Both the position numbers and the translations under genes were made by a program. Of a stretch of DNA of 42,594 nt, positions 34,984 through 42,594 are shown in pieces. A model generated the notes under the pieces. It was not told where the DNA came from, ran no database searches, and was given only the letters and a program-made list of their open reading frames with translations. The stretch covers positions 1 to 42,594 of the forward strand of contig JABIHN010000048.1 in the NCBI GenBank assembly GCA_018649625.1, read 5' to 3'. This stretch comes from Fidelibacterota bacterium (lineage in GTDB: Bacteria > Fidelibacterota > Marinisomatia > Marinisomatales > UBA1611). Every line of letters starts with the position of its first letter. The first letter of the stretch is position 1.

Positions 34984-35142
34984 TTAATAATATTTTGATT
35001 TTGTGAATAAAATATGATCTACTATCTTGCTATTAACTATAGCAAAAAGTTTTACTTCACTTTCTTCTCTAAACGCAAGTTTATTTATATTGTAAACTTC
35101 TTTAAAGTCGGTTTTACTTTCCTGTTTTATTACCAATTTCAT
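34984..35142 (-). pseudogene. Broken GNAT acetyltransferase remnant
   Basis: A 52-codon frame beginning M-K-L-V-I-K-Q-E-S-K-T-D-F-K-E-V-Y-N-I-N is similar to the start of the intact acetyltransferase at 33899-34429 (D-Y-S-D-V-Y-N-L-N). After E-V-K-L it skips about 15-20 residues and resumes at F-A-I-V-N-S-K-I-V-D-H-I-L-F-T-K, then a one-base loss shifts frame and stops. An internal deletion plus frameshift makes it non-functional. It is either a decayed paralogue or the residue of an earlier insertion. Confidence 0.7.
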
Positions 35143-35177
35143 ATTTATGAATTCAAAAAGGGGATTCGGGTTGGATA

Positions 35178-35804
35178 TTAATGTGTATTCATAAGGGATT
35201 GAAATTCATCTATAAATTTACTTACGTCAAGTCCGTCCATTAATGCGTGATTGACATACACAGAAACGGGCATTGTTTTTTTAGTATCAAGGTCTGTCAT
35301 TTTCCCAAATGAAATTTTAGGGCAACTATCTTTAAATGAATAATTCCTCGCGTGTGAAATTGATTTATAATTTATCCAAGGTAGAGATGAGTAATGAATT
35401 ACATTGTCATTTGATTTTGCTGGAATTAATCCTGTAGTATTTTTTACTCGTTCAATTTCAATAGTTGCTTTTTGTAGGAAGTGGCTAAAGTTTTCATCAA
35501 AATTAATATAGGAAAACCCAAAGGTACCATTTGGGCGATTTATCGTCGGTGATGCATTGACAGTATCATAAATAAATACTTCATTGTTTGATATCCGATA
35601 TTTAAATGCTTCAATACTATTTGCTGACTTTAAAGACATGTAGAGATAGTAAAGAAAGAATGATATTTTTTCTTTTTTGCAATACTTGTATGCTTTTGTA
35701 CACTCAATATCAACAGTTACACCAAAATAGGGTTCGTCGAAATCTTTAAAGAAGTTAAAGTGATCTTTTCTATCCCAAGTATTAATATTTAATTTTGTTT
35801 TCAT
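35178..35804 (-). CDS. Chloramphenicol acetyltransferase-like protein (type A fold)
   Basis: A 208-aa protein of the CatA-type chloramphenicol acetyltransferase family. The active-site motif H-x3-D-G appears as H-A-L-M-D-G (H186, D190) near the C-terminus. The N-terminus has W-x-R-K-D-H-F-N-F-F and the middle S-S-L-P-W-I-N-Y-K-S, both typical. Length and motifs are complete, so it could acetylate chloramphenicol or a similar alcohol. Many chromosomal members confer no resistance, so no drug-resistance claim is made. It lies in the accessory region flanked by the 82-bp repeats. Confidence 0.85.
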   Translation of the reverse strand: MKTKLNINTWDRKDHFNFFKDFDEPYFGVTVDIECTKAYKYCKKEKISFFLYYLYMSLKSANSIEAFKYRISNNEVFIYDTVNASPTINRPNGTFGFSYINFDENFSHFLQKATIEIERVKNTTGLIPAKSNDNVIHYSSLPWINYKSISHARNYSFKDSCPKISFGKMTDLDTKKTMPVSVYVNHALMDGLDVSKFIDEFQSLMNTH

Positions 35805-36115
35805 TTTTTATATGTTTAGAACAGTAAACATTGCATTTAAAGTATTAACCTGGATTATTCGCCACAAAATGCCCCACAAAAAACACAAAAGGCTGATAAC
35901 AAAGGAGATACAATGAATGATGTATCCATACTTTGTAATTTTATTTTTGTCAACATTTTATCTTTTTTCTTCGTGAAACTTGGCGACCTTCGTGGCTGAT
36001 GAATTAATGAGGTTTAATAATTTAGGACCAATAAGGTGCATTCGTTATTTTTTTTAACCTTGGGTAAGCTCAGAGTTAAAAATCAGAATTAGACAATTCG
36101 ATTAAAAGCATTTGT
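35805..36115. other. Gap with a repeat copy and a truncated reading frame
   Basis: The 311 bases between the CAT-like and DUF1801 genes contain the second copy of the 82-bp repeat (35931-36012). On the minus strand the repeat starts a 33-codon frame (35956 downward) with M-L-T-K-I-K-L-Q, the same opening as the DUF2306 protein, and then diverges. On the plus strand AAAGGAGAT precedes an ATG at 35913, but the frame ends after 18 codons. I see no complete gene. Confidence 0.55.
35931..36012. repeat. 82-bp direct repeat, copy 2
   Basis: The same orientation as copy 1 (30818-30899), 80 of 82 bases identical. The sequence that follows copy 1 into the DUF2306 gene is absent here, so this copy is cut off at its DUF2306 end. 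It lies between the CAT-like and DUF1801 genes. Confidence 0.85.
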
Positions 36116-36571
36116 TTATTTATTTATATTTTTTTCATACAATTCAATCCATTGATTCACTGTCATCTTTTTACATAAATCTCCGATTAAATCATAAGGT
36201 ATTTCGTCAATTTTTTTAAAACGAATACAACTTTTACCCATATCTAATTTACGATTTGTAAATTTTTTATATCTTGATACAAACCAATTATACAAATTTT
36301 TATCAGCATACATCCCACTGTGATACAAATTGATAGAGTGTTTTTGAGATGCAATATTCATAAATGGTAACGGTAATTCAGGGGTACAGTGGTAGCCATC
36401 TGGGTAAGTCGAATGCGGGACATAATATCCTATCATTCCGTAGCTTATACCTTCTTCAAATCCAGGTGGTAAGTTGTTGATAATGATTTCCCTAAGTTTT
36501 TGCATCACTGCTTTTCTATCTTCCGGAATTTGAGCGATATAGTCTTCTGGTGTTGATGCTTTGTATTTCAT
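36116..36571 (-). CDS. DUF1801 domain protein
   Basis: A 151-aa protein of the DUF1801 family (YdhG-like). It opens with T-P-E-D-Y-I-A-Q-I-P-E-D-R. The family's G-F-E-E-G-I-S-Y-G-M-I-G-Y segment lies at about residues 37-49, and K-S-C-I-R-F-K-K near 113 is the conserved end region. DUF1801 proteins are small, of unknown role and often in accessory regions. It is not within the repeat-bracketed block but next to its second copy. Confidence 0.82.
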   Translation of the reverse strand: MKYKASTPEDYIAQIPEDRKAVMQKLREIIINNLPPGFEEGISYGMIGYYVPHSTYPDGYHCTPELPLPFMNIASQKHSINLYHSGMYADKNLYNWFVSRYKKFTNRKLDMGKSCIRFKKIDEIPYDLIGDLCKKMTVNQWIELYEKNINK

Positions 36572-36864
36572 GCTTGTTTAATTAATCCAATTTTCTTTAT
36601 TAAAATATTATAACGTCTTACTAAACCCAATAGTGCGTTTAGTGAGTTCACTCTTTTATTTGGTATTATATTCACCTATCTTATTATGTTTAAATTTGAA
36701 TTATTACACACAGAAAAGCTTATATTTTTTGTTCGAAATAATAGCGAATATTCGGGCACAATATATTTATCCTTGAAAATTCTTTTTTAAATTTGACTCA
36801 TTGCCAAATAAATTACACATAATATTGATAAATAAGTGAATAAAAAATAATATTATAACTCTTC

Positions 36865-38031
36865 ATGTTTGAATCATTTACCAATTATTTCGTACCCAAT
36901 ACCAAAGAATCTGCTCAGATTTATAGATCAAAAATCGGCATGTTTCAAGGTTGGGTATCTGTTGTTGTTAACGGGTTACTTTTTAGTATAAAACTTAGTT
37001 TGGGTCTTATGGTTGGTGCTGTCAGTCTCATCGCAGATGCAGTTCATACTCTGAGTGATGTTATATCATCAGGTGTTGTTATTTGGGGATTTAAACAAGC
37101 GGAAAAACCGGCAGATGTGGAACATCCGTATGGGCATGGTCGCGCAGAATATATTGCAACATTAATCATTGCTGTATTATTAGTTGTAGCTGGGATAGAA
37201 TTTATTCAAGTGGCTATTGAACGAATTCAAAATCCCGGCTTAGTAACAGCAGATTGGTGGATGATAATTCTTTTATCTGCCACAATACTTTTAAAAGAAT
37301 TAACTGCTCGATATGCAGAATTTCTTTCGGGTAAGATCGCTTCTGGAACCCTTCATGCAGATGCATGGCATCATCGGAGTGATGCTATATCCAGTTTATT
37401 GGTTGTCATTGCATTGGTTGCGGGGAAATATGGATATTCCTCCGTGGATGGTTGGGCTGGTTTAGGGGTTGCTTTATTCTTAATATATACGGGATATGAA
37501 ATTGCTAAAGATGCGGTAGATGATTTGATTGGAAAACCTCCAACATCTGAAGAAGTTGAAATTATTCGGCAATTGATAATGGAAGTTGACGGTGTACTAG
37601 GGGCTCATGACATTACAGTTCATAGCTATGGTCATGATAAATTCACCAGTGTTCATGTAGAAATTGACGCTGAAAAATCGACCGCGGAAGCACATGATAT
37701 TTCTGAAGAAGTTGAAGAACAATTACATCAAAGATTAGGCGTTGAACCTACAATTCATATCGATCCTGTACATCCGGATAACCCATTGGTTAAACAAGTT
37801 CAAGGATTCTTAAATGAAAACTGGATTCGTGATGATAGAATTTCTGATATTCATGATATACGTGTGGTTCAAACAGAAAATCACAATGTGATATTATTTG
37901 GGTTAAATCTTAAAATTGGGATGAGTCAGAAAGAGATTGTCGAATGTTGTCAATTGATAGAAGATGATTTAATAGATGAATTCCAAGGATTTGAAATCAA
38001 TATAAAAGTATCACCTTTACACCGATTTTAA
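36865..38031 (+). CDS. Cation diffusion facilitator (CDF) metal transporter
   Basis: A 388-aa CDF-family exporter, probably for zinc, iron, manganese or related divalent cations. It has about six membrane helices. A-D-A-V-H-T-L-S-D (D58, H61, D65) in helix 2 and H-A-D-A-W-H-H-R-S-D-A (about 168-178) in helix 5 supply the metal-site residues, followed by a soluble C-terminal domain with H-D-I-T-V-H-S-Y-G. At 388 aa it has a longer tail than the common 300 aa members, with a second copy-like stretch (D-I-H-D-I-R-V-V). The specific cation is unknown. It is convergent with birA, leaving 10 bases between stops. Confidence 0.9.
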   Translation: MFESFTNYFVPNTKESAQIYRSKIGMFQGWVSVVVNGLLFSIKLSLGLMVGAVSLIADAVHTLSDVISSGVVIWGFKQAEKPADVEHPYGHGRAEYIATLIIAVLLVVAGIEFIQVAIERIQNPGLVTADWWMIILLSATILLKELTARYAEFLSGKIASGTLHADAWHHRSDAISSLLVVIALVAGKYGYSSVDGWAGLGVALFLIYTGYEIAKDAVDDLIGKPPTSEEVEIIRQLIMEVDGVLGAHDITVHSYGHDKFTSVHVEIDAEKSTAEAHDISEEVEEQLHQRLGVEPTIHIDPVHPDNPLVKQVQGFLNENWIRDDRISDIHDIRVVQTENHNVILFGLNLKIGMSQKEIVECCQLIEDDLIDEFQGFEINIKVSPLHRF

Positions 38032-38041
38032 GTCAAACAGA

Positions 38042-38812
38042 TTAATCTAAAATTATAGAAGGAAATACCTGCTCATTTCCATCGATAATAATTACAGCTT
38101 GCCCCAAATTATTCACGCCCTTAAACAAACCGGATAAAGAGTTTCCATCGAATTTGAAAGTAATAGTTTGGTTTAGATGACCGCAGAAAGTTTCCCATTC
38201 GGTTATTAATTCTTGGGGTGAGTGTTGAACTAATTCTATACATTGTTCAAAATAAGTAGCAAAAATTGCAACGATTAATTCGCGTTGATGAGGGTGCTTA
38301 CTTTCTATAGAAAGGGAAGATGCAGTCTTTATTAAATTTTCGGGGAAATCATTTCTAGTTTCATTCACATTTAGTCCAATTCCTACAACCATCGTATTTA
38401 CAGATTTTTTTGATATTTTGCTTTCACATAAAATCCCACCTACTTTTTTTTGATTTAATAAAATATCATTGGGCCATTTTAATTTGGGATTAAAGTTTCG
38501 ATTCTTAAGTGTCCTTGCCATGGCAACTCCAGCAACGAGGGGAATAAGTCCAGCCAAATTAAATGGAAGTGGCTTCTGTAAAATAAGTGACATTGCAATT
38601 CCTTTACTTGGGCTCATAAACCAGGAATTTCCACTTCGGCCTTTTCCTTTAAATTGATAATCGGTTATAACGATCATTCCATGCTGAGTTTCGCCATTAT
38701 TTATTAATTCCCACGCTTCATTATTAGTGGAATCTAACCGTTGGTAATATTCGATTTCCTTCCCAAACTCTTTAGTACGAAGATTGGTTTTTATCAGATT
38801 AGTGAAAATCAT
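38042..38812 (-). CDS. birA: Biotin--[acetyl-CoA carboxylase] ligase (no DNA-binding domain)
   Basis: A 256-aa monofunctional biotin-protein ligase, which attaches biotin to carboxylase carrier domains. ATG at 38812 gives M-I-F-T-N-L-I-K; a longer frame further upstream runs opposite the PAP2-like gene and is a shadow. Biotin/ATP motifs are G-R-S-G-N-S-W (about 60), K-W-P-N-D-I-L-L (about 120) and G-I-G-L-N-V-N (about 148). The winged-helix repressor domain of E. coli BirA is absent. It starts two bases after the PAP2-like stop and closes the operon. Nearby methylmalonyl-CoA mutase suggests a biotin-dependent propionyl-CoA carboxylase as a client, which is inference. Confidence 0.9.
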   Translation of the reverse strand: MIFTNLIKTNLRTKEFGKEIEYYQRLDSTNNEAWELINNGETQHGMIVITDYQFKGKGRSGNSWFMSPSKGIAMSLILQKPLPFNLAGLIPLVAGVAMARTLKNRNFNPKLKWPNDILLNQKKVGGILCESKISKKSVNTMVVGIGLNVNETRNDFPENLIKTASSLSIESKHPHQRELIVAIFATYFEQCIELVQHSPQELITEWETFCGHLNQTITFKFDGNSLSGLFKGVNNLGQAVIIIDGNEQVFPSIILD

Positions 38813-38814
38813 TT

Positions 38815-39393
38815 TTATAAGAAAAGTAAATGAAGTTCTATATAAGCAAGACTCATTGCCATGGTCGCTCCAGCGATAACTTGAGCCGGTGTATGTGCTT
38901 TCAAAATGACTCTGGACACACAAAGTAAAACCAGGGCAATTCCCATGATGATTGGAAAATGAAATCCATGAATCCAAAGCGCGACTAAAGGTCCGCTTAA
39001 TCCAATAGCATGAATAGATATTTTCCATTTTTTGGTAATCTGCCATACAATTGCAGTATTAAAAGCATAACAAAACATTAGGCCTTGAATTAGTGCAGGT
39101 GCATTAAAATATCTCAATAATATAAAACCTAAACCACAGTAAATGGTGCCATAGACCAATGGTTGAATACGCTCATCTCGATTTGAAACATCCATATTGC
39201 TGACAATTCCTTTTTTCTTCATATAAAAAACGGTAGCTATGGAAAATAGTGTCGTAAATAAAAATGAAATAATAAAAAGTAAATGTGCATTATCAGGAAT
39301 TGAATTCCCCGTATAAATGAGTAAGCCAAAAGTGACAGGGGTAACCATCATTGGATGGAGAATTAACGAAATATATGAAGCTATTTTTGTCAA
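38815..39393 (-). CDS. PAP2-like membrane phosphatase family protein
   Basis: A 192-aa membrane protein with about five helices. It resembles PAP2-type lipid phosphatases: S-N-R-D-E-R-I-Q-P-L (region 1), S-I-H-A-I-G-L-S-G-P (region 2, Ser-Ile-His in place of the usual Ser-Gly-His) and S-R-V-I-L-K-A-H-T (region 3, with the last H-x3-D changed). The region 2 and 3 changes make activity uncertain. It lies seven bases after the mutase and two before birA. Substrate is unknown. Confidence 0.7.
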   Translation of the reverse strand: MTKIASYISLILHPMMVTPVTFGLLIYTGNSIPDNAHLLFIISFLFTTLFSIATVFYMKKKGIVSNMDVSNRDERIQPLVYGTIYCGLGFILLRYFNAPALIQGLMFCYAFNTAIVWQITKKWKISIHAIGLSGPLVALWIHGFHFPIIMGIALVLLCVSRVILKAHTPAQVIAGATMAMSLAYIELHLLFL

Positions 39394-39399
39394 AATAGA

Positions 39400-40893
39400 T
39401 TATGAAGGATGATGCTCCCCAAACACGGTGCGAAAAATATCAGAAATTTCGCCTAAGGTACAGTCATTTTTTACACAATCAATGATAAAAGGCATAACAT
39501 TATCAGTAGAAGCTGCCGCTGCCTTGAGTCGGTCTAATTGTAGAACGACTTGATCGTTATTTCTAGATGTTTTTAAAATGTTGACAGACTCTATTTGGTC
39601 TTTTGTTTTTTTTGAGTTAATCTCCAATAATTCAGGATCAACTTGTTCAGAATCTTCAAATTTGTTTACCCCGACAATTATTTGTTTTTTTGAATCTATA
39701 TTTTTCTGATATTCATAAGCACTGCGAGATATCTCATCTTGAATCCAACCACTCTCAATTGCGGAAATAGCTCCACCCATTTGATCGATTTTTTCAATAA
39801 TCTTTGTGGCACCGTTTACCAAATTATCGGTCATTTCTTCAATAACATAACTTCCACCAAATGGATCTGGATATTTAGTAATTCCGCTTTCATGCGCAAT
39901 AATTTGTTGGGTTCTTAATGCTAGTTTTACAGCATCATCTGTGGGAAGAGATAGTGCTTCATCTCGACTATTGGTATGAAGAGATTGTGTACCGCCTAAA
40001 ACGGCTGACAACGCTTGAATAGTTGTTCGAACTACATTGTTGTCAATCTGTTTTGCCGCTAAGGTTGAACCACCTGTTTGAATGTGAAATCGGCACATGA
40101 GAGCTTTCTCATTTGTAACACCAAAACGGTTTTTCATAATTGTGGCCCACAATTTTCTAGCCGCCCGGAATTTTGAAATTTCTTCTAAGAACCCATTATG
40201 TGAATTAAAAAAGAACGAAAGGCGTGCACCAAATTTGTTAGGGTCTAATCCTTTTTTTATGGCAGACTCAACGTAAGCAATTCCATTAGCAAAGGTGAAT
40301 GCAAGTTCTTGCTCGACTGAACTTCCTGCTTCTCGAATGTGATACCCCGAAATAGAAATTGTATTCCATTTTGGAATATGGTTTTCGCAAAATTCAAACA
40401 CATCAGTAACCAATCGCATAGATGGTTTTGGTGGATATATATAGGTTCCCCGAGCCACATATTCTTTTAATATATCATTTTGAATGGTTCCTCTAAGCTT
40501 TTCACTGGATACACCTTGCTTCTCAGCTGCAACGATGTATAATGCTAGAAGAATAGGAGCAGTGGCATTGATTGTCATTGATGTAGAAACTTGGCCTAGT
40601 GGGATTTGGTTGAATAAAGTTTCCATATTATTTAAACTGGAAATGGGAACGCCAACTTTGCCAACTTCTCCTAGTGCCATGGCGTGATCAGAATCATATC
40701 CAATTTGAGTGGGTAAATCAAATGCAACGGATAATCCAGAAACACCATTCTCTAATAAATATTTATATCGCTTATTGGATTCTTCTGCCGTGGTGAATCC
40801 AGCATATTGTCGCATGGTCCAAAGTCGTTTTTGATACATAGCTGGATAAATACCACGGGTAAATGGAAATTGCCCAGGTATTTCATGGCTCAT
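39400..40893 (-). CDS. Methylmalonyl-CoA mutase large-subunit-type protein, no cobalamin domain
   Basis: A 497-aa acyl-CoA mutase catalytic subunit. Substrate-barrel motifs include T-M-R-Q-Y-A-G-F (about 26; Tyr retained), [11 protein letters not shown] (about 180), A-R-L-S-F-F-F-N (about 223; Arg retained) and [10 protein letters not shown] (about 300). The Tyr and Arg are those that distinguish methylmalonyl-CoA from isobutyryl-CoA mutases. The C-terminal B12-binding domain (D-x-H-x2-G) is absent, so a small subunit encoded elsewhere is needed. Its start overlaps the djlA-like stop by four bases. Confidence 0.87.
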   Translation of the reverse strand: MSHEIPGQFPFTRGIYPAMYQKRLWTMRQYAGFTTAEESNKRYKYLLENGVSGLSVAFDLPTQIGYDSDHAMALGEVGKVGVPISSLNNMETLFNQIPLGQVSTSMTINATAPILLALYIVAAEKQGVSSEKLRGTIQNDILKEYVARGTYIYPPKPSMRLVTDVFEFCENHIPKWNTISISGYHIREAGSSVEQELAFTFANGIAYVESAIKKGLDPNKFGARLSFFFNSHNGFLEEISKFRAARKLWATIMKNRFGVTNEKALMCRFHIQTGGSTLAAKQIDNNVVRTTIQALSAVLGGTQSLHTNSRDEALSLPTDDAVKLALRTQQIIAHESGITKYPDPFGGSYVIEEMTDNLVNGATKIIEKIDQMGGAISAIESGWIQDEISRSAYEYQKNIDSKKQIIVGVNKFEDSEQVDPELLEINSKKTKDQIESVNILKTSRNNDQVVLQLDRLKAAAASTDNVMPFIIDCVKNDCTLGEISDIFRTVFGEHHPS

Positions 40894-41627
40894 GACATTC
40901 CTCTATCTTTTTTAATCTGATGATAAGCATCATTTACAGATTTAAATTTTTCTTCTGCGAGCTTTTGTAAATCATTTCCAAGATGTGCAACTTTATCCGG
41001 ATGATATTTATTGGCCATTTTTCGATATGCTTTTTTTACTTCGGGGTTAGAAACAGATTTAGTTATTTCTAGGATTTTATAATTCGCAGATTCATCTTTT
41101 GCAAACATTGCTTTAATGGATTCATAATCTCTATGATTAATATTTAAATAATTTGCGATGGTATGGATAACTCGCACTTCTTCGGGATGGACATGCCCAT
41201 CAGCAGCAGATAATCCAAAAAGAACATGTATTAATTCTAATCGACTTGGATGATCCATTGAACGTTGAATTTGCTTACAAACATCTTTCAGCGGATAGTC
41301 TTGTTTTAAGATATCCTTAAAAAGTCCCATGAATTTATTTGTTTGTTGAACACCAAATTGTTGGAGTAGGAATTGTTTAATAAAATCAAGTTCAGATTTT
41401 AATAGTTGACCATCTGCTTTCATTACCTTTGCAAATAAGACAAGAATTGTAATAATAAAATCAGCAGATTGTGTCTGAGACTGAGTGCGACCGTGTCTTT
41501 GAGACCCCGTCCATTGAGCAGATTGATTTTCTCCCATGGATGCAAATGCATATCCTAAAATTGCACCAATTGGGCCTCCCATGACCCATCCAAGTCCGCC
41601 CCATAATAATTTTTTACCGAATGCCAT
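40890..41627 (-). CDS. DjlA-like TerB/J-domain protein
   Basis: A 245-aa protein with a glycine-rich hydrophobic N-terminus (about residues 8-30), a TerB-like helical domain (about 55-175, V-M-K-A-D-G and [11 protein letters not shown]) and a C-terminal J domain with the Hsp70-activating H-P-D (about residue 220). This order matches DjlA co-chaperones, which are membrane-anchored. It opens the minus-strand operon with the mutase, overlapping it by four bases. No DnaK partner is nearby. Confidence 0.85.
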   Translation of the reverse strand: MAFGKKLLWGGLGWVMGGPIGAILGYAFASMGENQSAQWTGSQRHGRTQSQTQSADFIITILVLFAKVMKADGQLLKSELDFIKQFLLQQFGVQQTNKFMGLFKDILKQDYPLKDVCKQIQRSMDHPSRLELIHVLFGLSAADGHVHPEEVRVIHTIANYLNINHRDYESIKAMFAKDESANYKILEITKSVSNPEVKKAYRKMANKYHPDKVAHLGNDLQKLAEEKFKSVNDAYHQIKKDRGMS

Positions 41628-41754
41628 TTTTCCTCATTTATTTTATTAATTGTTAGTTATAAAATCATTTTGAATAAATATCTTACCATTTTCAAAATGC
41701 AATTTACTAATTTCAAATCGCTTTAAGTTTTAAATAATTATAAGGTGAGCTCAT

Positions 41755-42312
41755 TTGATTTCCCTATATTTTAATATGAAATTCATATGGATTACTCATT
41801 TATTATTGTGGTGGAATTCTTTTTTGAAAAGAAGAAGCCACAAAAATCAATTAATAAAAATTAATAAGAAGGGTAGAGGTGCATCTAAAATTCTTTTTTT
41901 ACTGCCTGCTGAAAAAGAGCATGCTCCAACTGCAGCCTATTTTTTAAAAAAAGATTTAACAAATACTGAAAAAAAGTTTATGTACATTGTACATGAAGAT
42001 GGATTAGCATATTATGAATATTTATCAAAAGAATTTATTACATTTAATGACCAATATTTAAATTGGATTGGATTAATGAATTCTACTTTAATTTTAGATG
42101 AAATAAATGCAATTGGGTTTGATGCAGTGGTGGATTTAAACCAAACGGTAGAACAACCACTATCCATATTATTGACGAAATTGGATATTTCGATTAAAAT
42201 TGGGTTTCAATCTCAATTTGCCGATTCACTTTATACAATGATAATTCAACCATCCCCTTCAGGTTTCTTGGAAAATAATTATGAAACAATTGAAAGATTA
42301 TTAGACCTTTAA
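41755..42312 (+). CDS. Possible GT9-like glycosyltransferase-related protein
   Basis: A 185-aa protein. A TTG at 41755 is preceded by AAGGTGA at a good spacing; an ATG at 41776 would also work. The first 25 residues are hydrophobic (L-L-L-W-W-N-S-F), then a Lys-rich stretch. The body has I-L-F-L-L-P-A-E (about 47) and F-D-A-V-V-D-L-N-Q (about 123), which resemble the Rossmann strands of heptosyltransferase-like GT9 proteins. It lacks the donor-binding C-terminal domain, so it is a half-length relative or something else. Function is not established. Confidence 0.4.
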   Translation: MISLYFNMKFIWITHLLLWWNSFLKRRSHKNQLIKINKKGRGASKILFLLPAEKEHAPTAAYFLKKDLTNTEKKFMYIVHEDGLAYYEYLSKEFITFNDQYLNWIGLMNSTLILDEINAIGFDAVVDLNQTVEQPLSILLTKLDISIKIGFQSQFADSLYTMIIQPSPSGFLENNYETIERLLDL

Positions 42313-42510
42313 TTTAGTGAAAAGAAAATAGTGGTTTATATTTCTGAAATATGGAATGTGTCATGAATTGATGCCTGAGATTGTTTAATGCAATAATTTA
42401 TATGATTTTTTATTAGGGAAAAAATAAAACCATTGTAAATATTTATGCCAATTCTTGAATTCAACTCTTAAGTGCAACTCAAAGATTGGTTGTGAAAGAA
42501 GCGGAGCCGC
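42313..42510. other. AT-rich gap leading to the insertion sequence
   Basis: An AT-rich spacer. Near its 3' end a GTGCAACTC (42470-42478) and a small AGCGG/CCGCT stem (42500-42511) precede the IS30-type gene, and base composition becomes G+C-richer from about 42497. The exact left end of the insertion sequence is not fixed. I see no gene here. Confidence 0.4.
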
Positions 42511-42594
42511 TGTAGGCTTCGCACTTTTCCCACCGTCAAAAATGAGGAGCACCAATGAAACACTACAGCCAGCTCACGCTGGAACAAAGATACA
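42511..42594 (+). mobile_element. Left end of an IS30-family insertion sequence (cut by window)
   Basis: TGTAG at 42511 matches the first bases of IS30-type inverted repeats, and an IS30-type transposase start follows 44 bases later. G+C content jumps here relative to the chromosome. Only the left end is present, so the right repeat and target duplication cannot be seen. The true boundary could also be up to about 45 bases to the left (near GTGCAACTC). Confidence 0.6.
42555..42594 (+). CDS. IS30-family transposase, N-terminal fragment (cut by window)
   Basis: From the ATG at 42555 the 13 residues are M-K-H-Y-S-Q-L-T-L-E-Q-R-Y, a hallmark of IS30-family transposases, which carry an N-terminal helix-turn-helix and a DDE integrase core. 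GAGGAG lies six bases upstream as a good ribosome site. The remaining roughly 320 residues are beyond the window. Confidence 0.8.
   Translation, partial: MKHYSQLTLEQRY

Noticed and set aside
35178-35804. A functional drug-resistance claim for the CAT-like gene
   Set aside because: Motifs are complete, but chromosomal members often act on other alcohols, so only the family is called.
38042-39046. A 334-residue version of birA with a long N-terminal extension
   Set aside because: The first 78 residues overlap the PAP2-like gene in another frame and have an improbable composition; the ATG at 38812 gives the normal ligase length and follows the upstream stop by two bases.

Overview
The window is an AT-rich (about one-third G+C by eye), gene-dense stretch of a Gram-negative bacterial chromosome. 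Exported beta-barrel proteins, a Wzi-like capsule protein, a dense short-spacer gene layout, frequent TTG starts and many Bacteroidota-like accessory genes fit a marine lineage related to the Bacteroidota group, such as Ca. Neomarinimicrobiota (SAR406). This placement is inferred from gene content and was not tested by phylogeny.

Layout. (1) Positions 1-5706 (+): end of a surface-polysaccharide locus (nucleotide-sugar epimerase C-terminus, membrane UDP-sugar 4,6-dehydratase, Wzi-like outer-membrane protein), then a NUDIX hydrolase and queG. (2) 10890-5724 (-): a compact five-gene unit with its own ECF-type promoter, encoding an ECF sigma factor, a membrane anti-sigma candidate carrying HEAT repeats, a DUF4097 protein with twelve TSGGD-like turns, a polymer-forming/beta-barrel surface-antigen protein and a GLG-repeat 'toast-rack' protein. 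(3) 14233-11020 (-): rng, rplU, rpmA, then mdh, with hairpin terminators after rpmA and mdh. (4) 14234-14791: a decay zone with a broken FecR-like gene. (5) 14792-29715 (+): an orphan C-terminal domain of a Cys/Met PLP enzyme, gltB, peptidase E, two methyltransferases, a CysQ-like phosphatase, thyX, radC, a fused alpha/beta 2-oxoacid dehydrogenase E1, a FabD-like acyltransferase without the malonyl-binding arginine, a homocitrate-synthase-like enzyme and glutaryl-CoA dehydrogenase. (6) About 29722-36571: an accessory region with small or resistance-type genes (ACR3, DUF1761, DNA alkylation repair, GNAT, DUF7000-like, CAT, DUF1801), several gene remnants, and an 82-bp direct repeat bracketing about 5 kb. 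(7) 36865-41627: a CDF cation transporter, convergent with an operon djlA-like / methylmalonyl-CoA mutase / PAP2-like / birA. (8) 41755-42594: a weakly GT9-like protein, then the 5' end of an IS30-family insertion sequence cut by the window edge.

How the genes may work together. The most system-like unit is region 2. The sigma/anti-sigma pair probably senses an envelope condition and drives three exported beta-rich proteins, in a promoter-autoregulated operon. Region 7 links biotin attachment and methylmalonyl-CoA mutase, which fits propionyl-CoA metabolism. The end of region 5 is a possible acyl-CoA/lysine-type catabolic cluster. Regions 4 and 6 show turnover: truncation, frameshift, chimeric joins and duplicated sequence.
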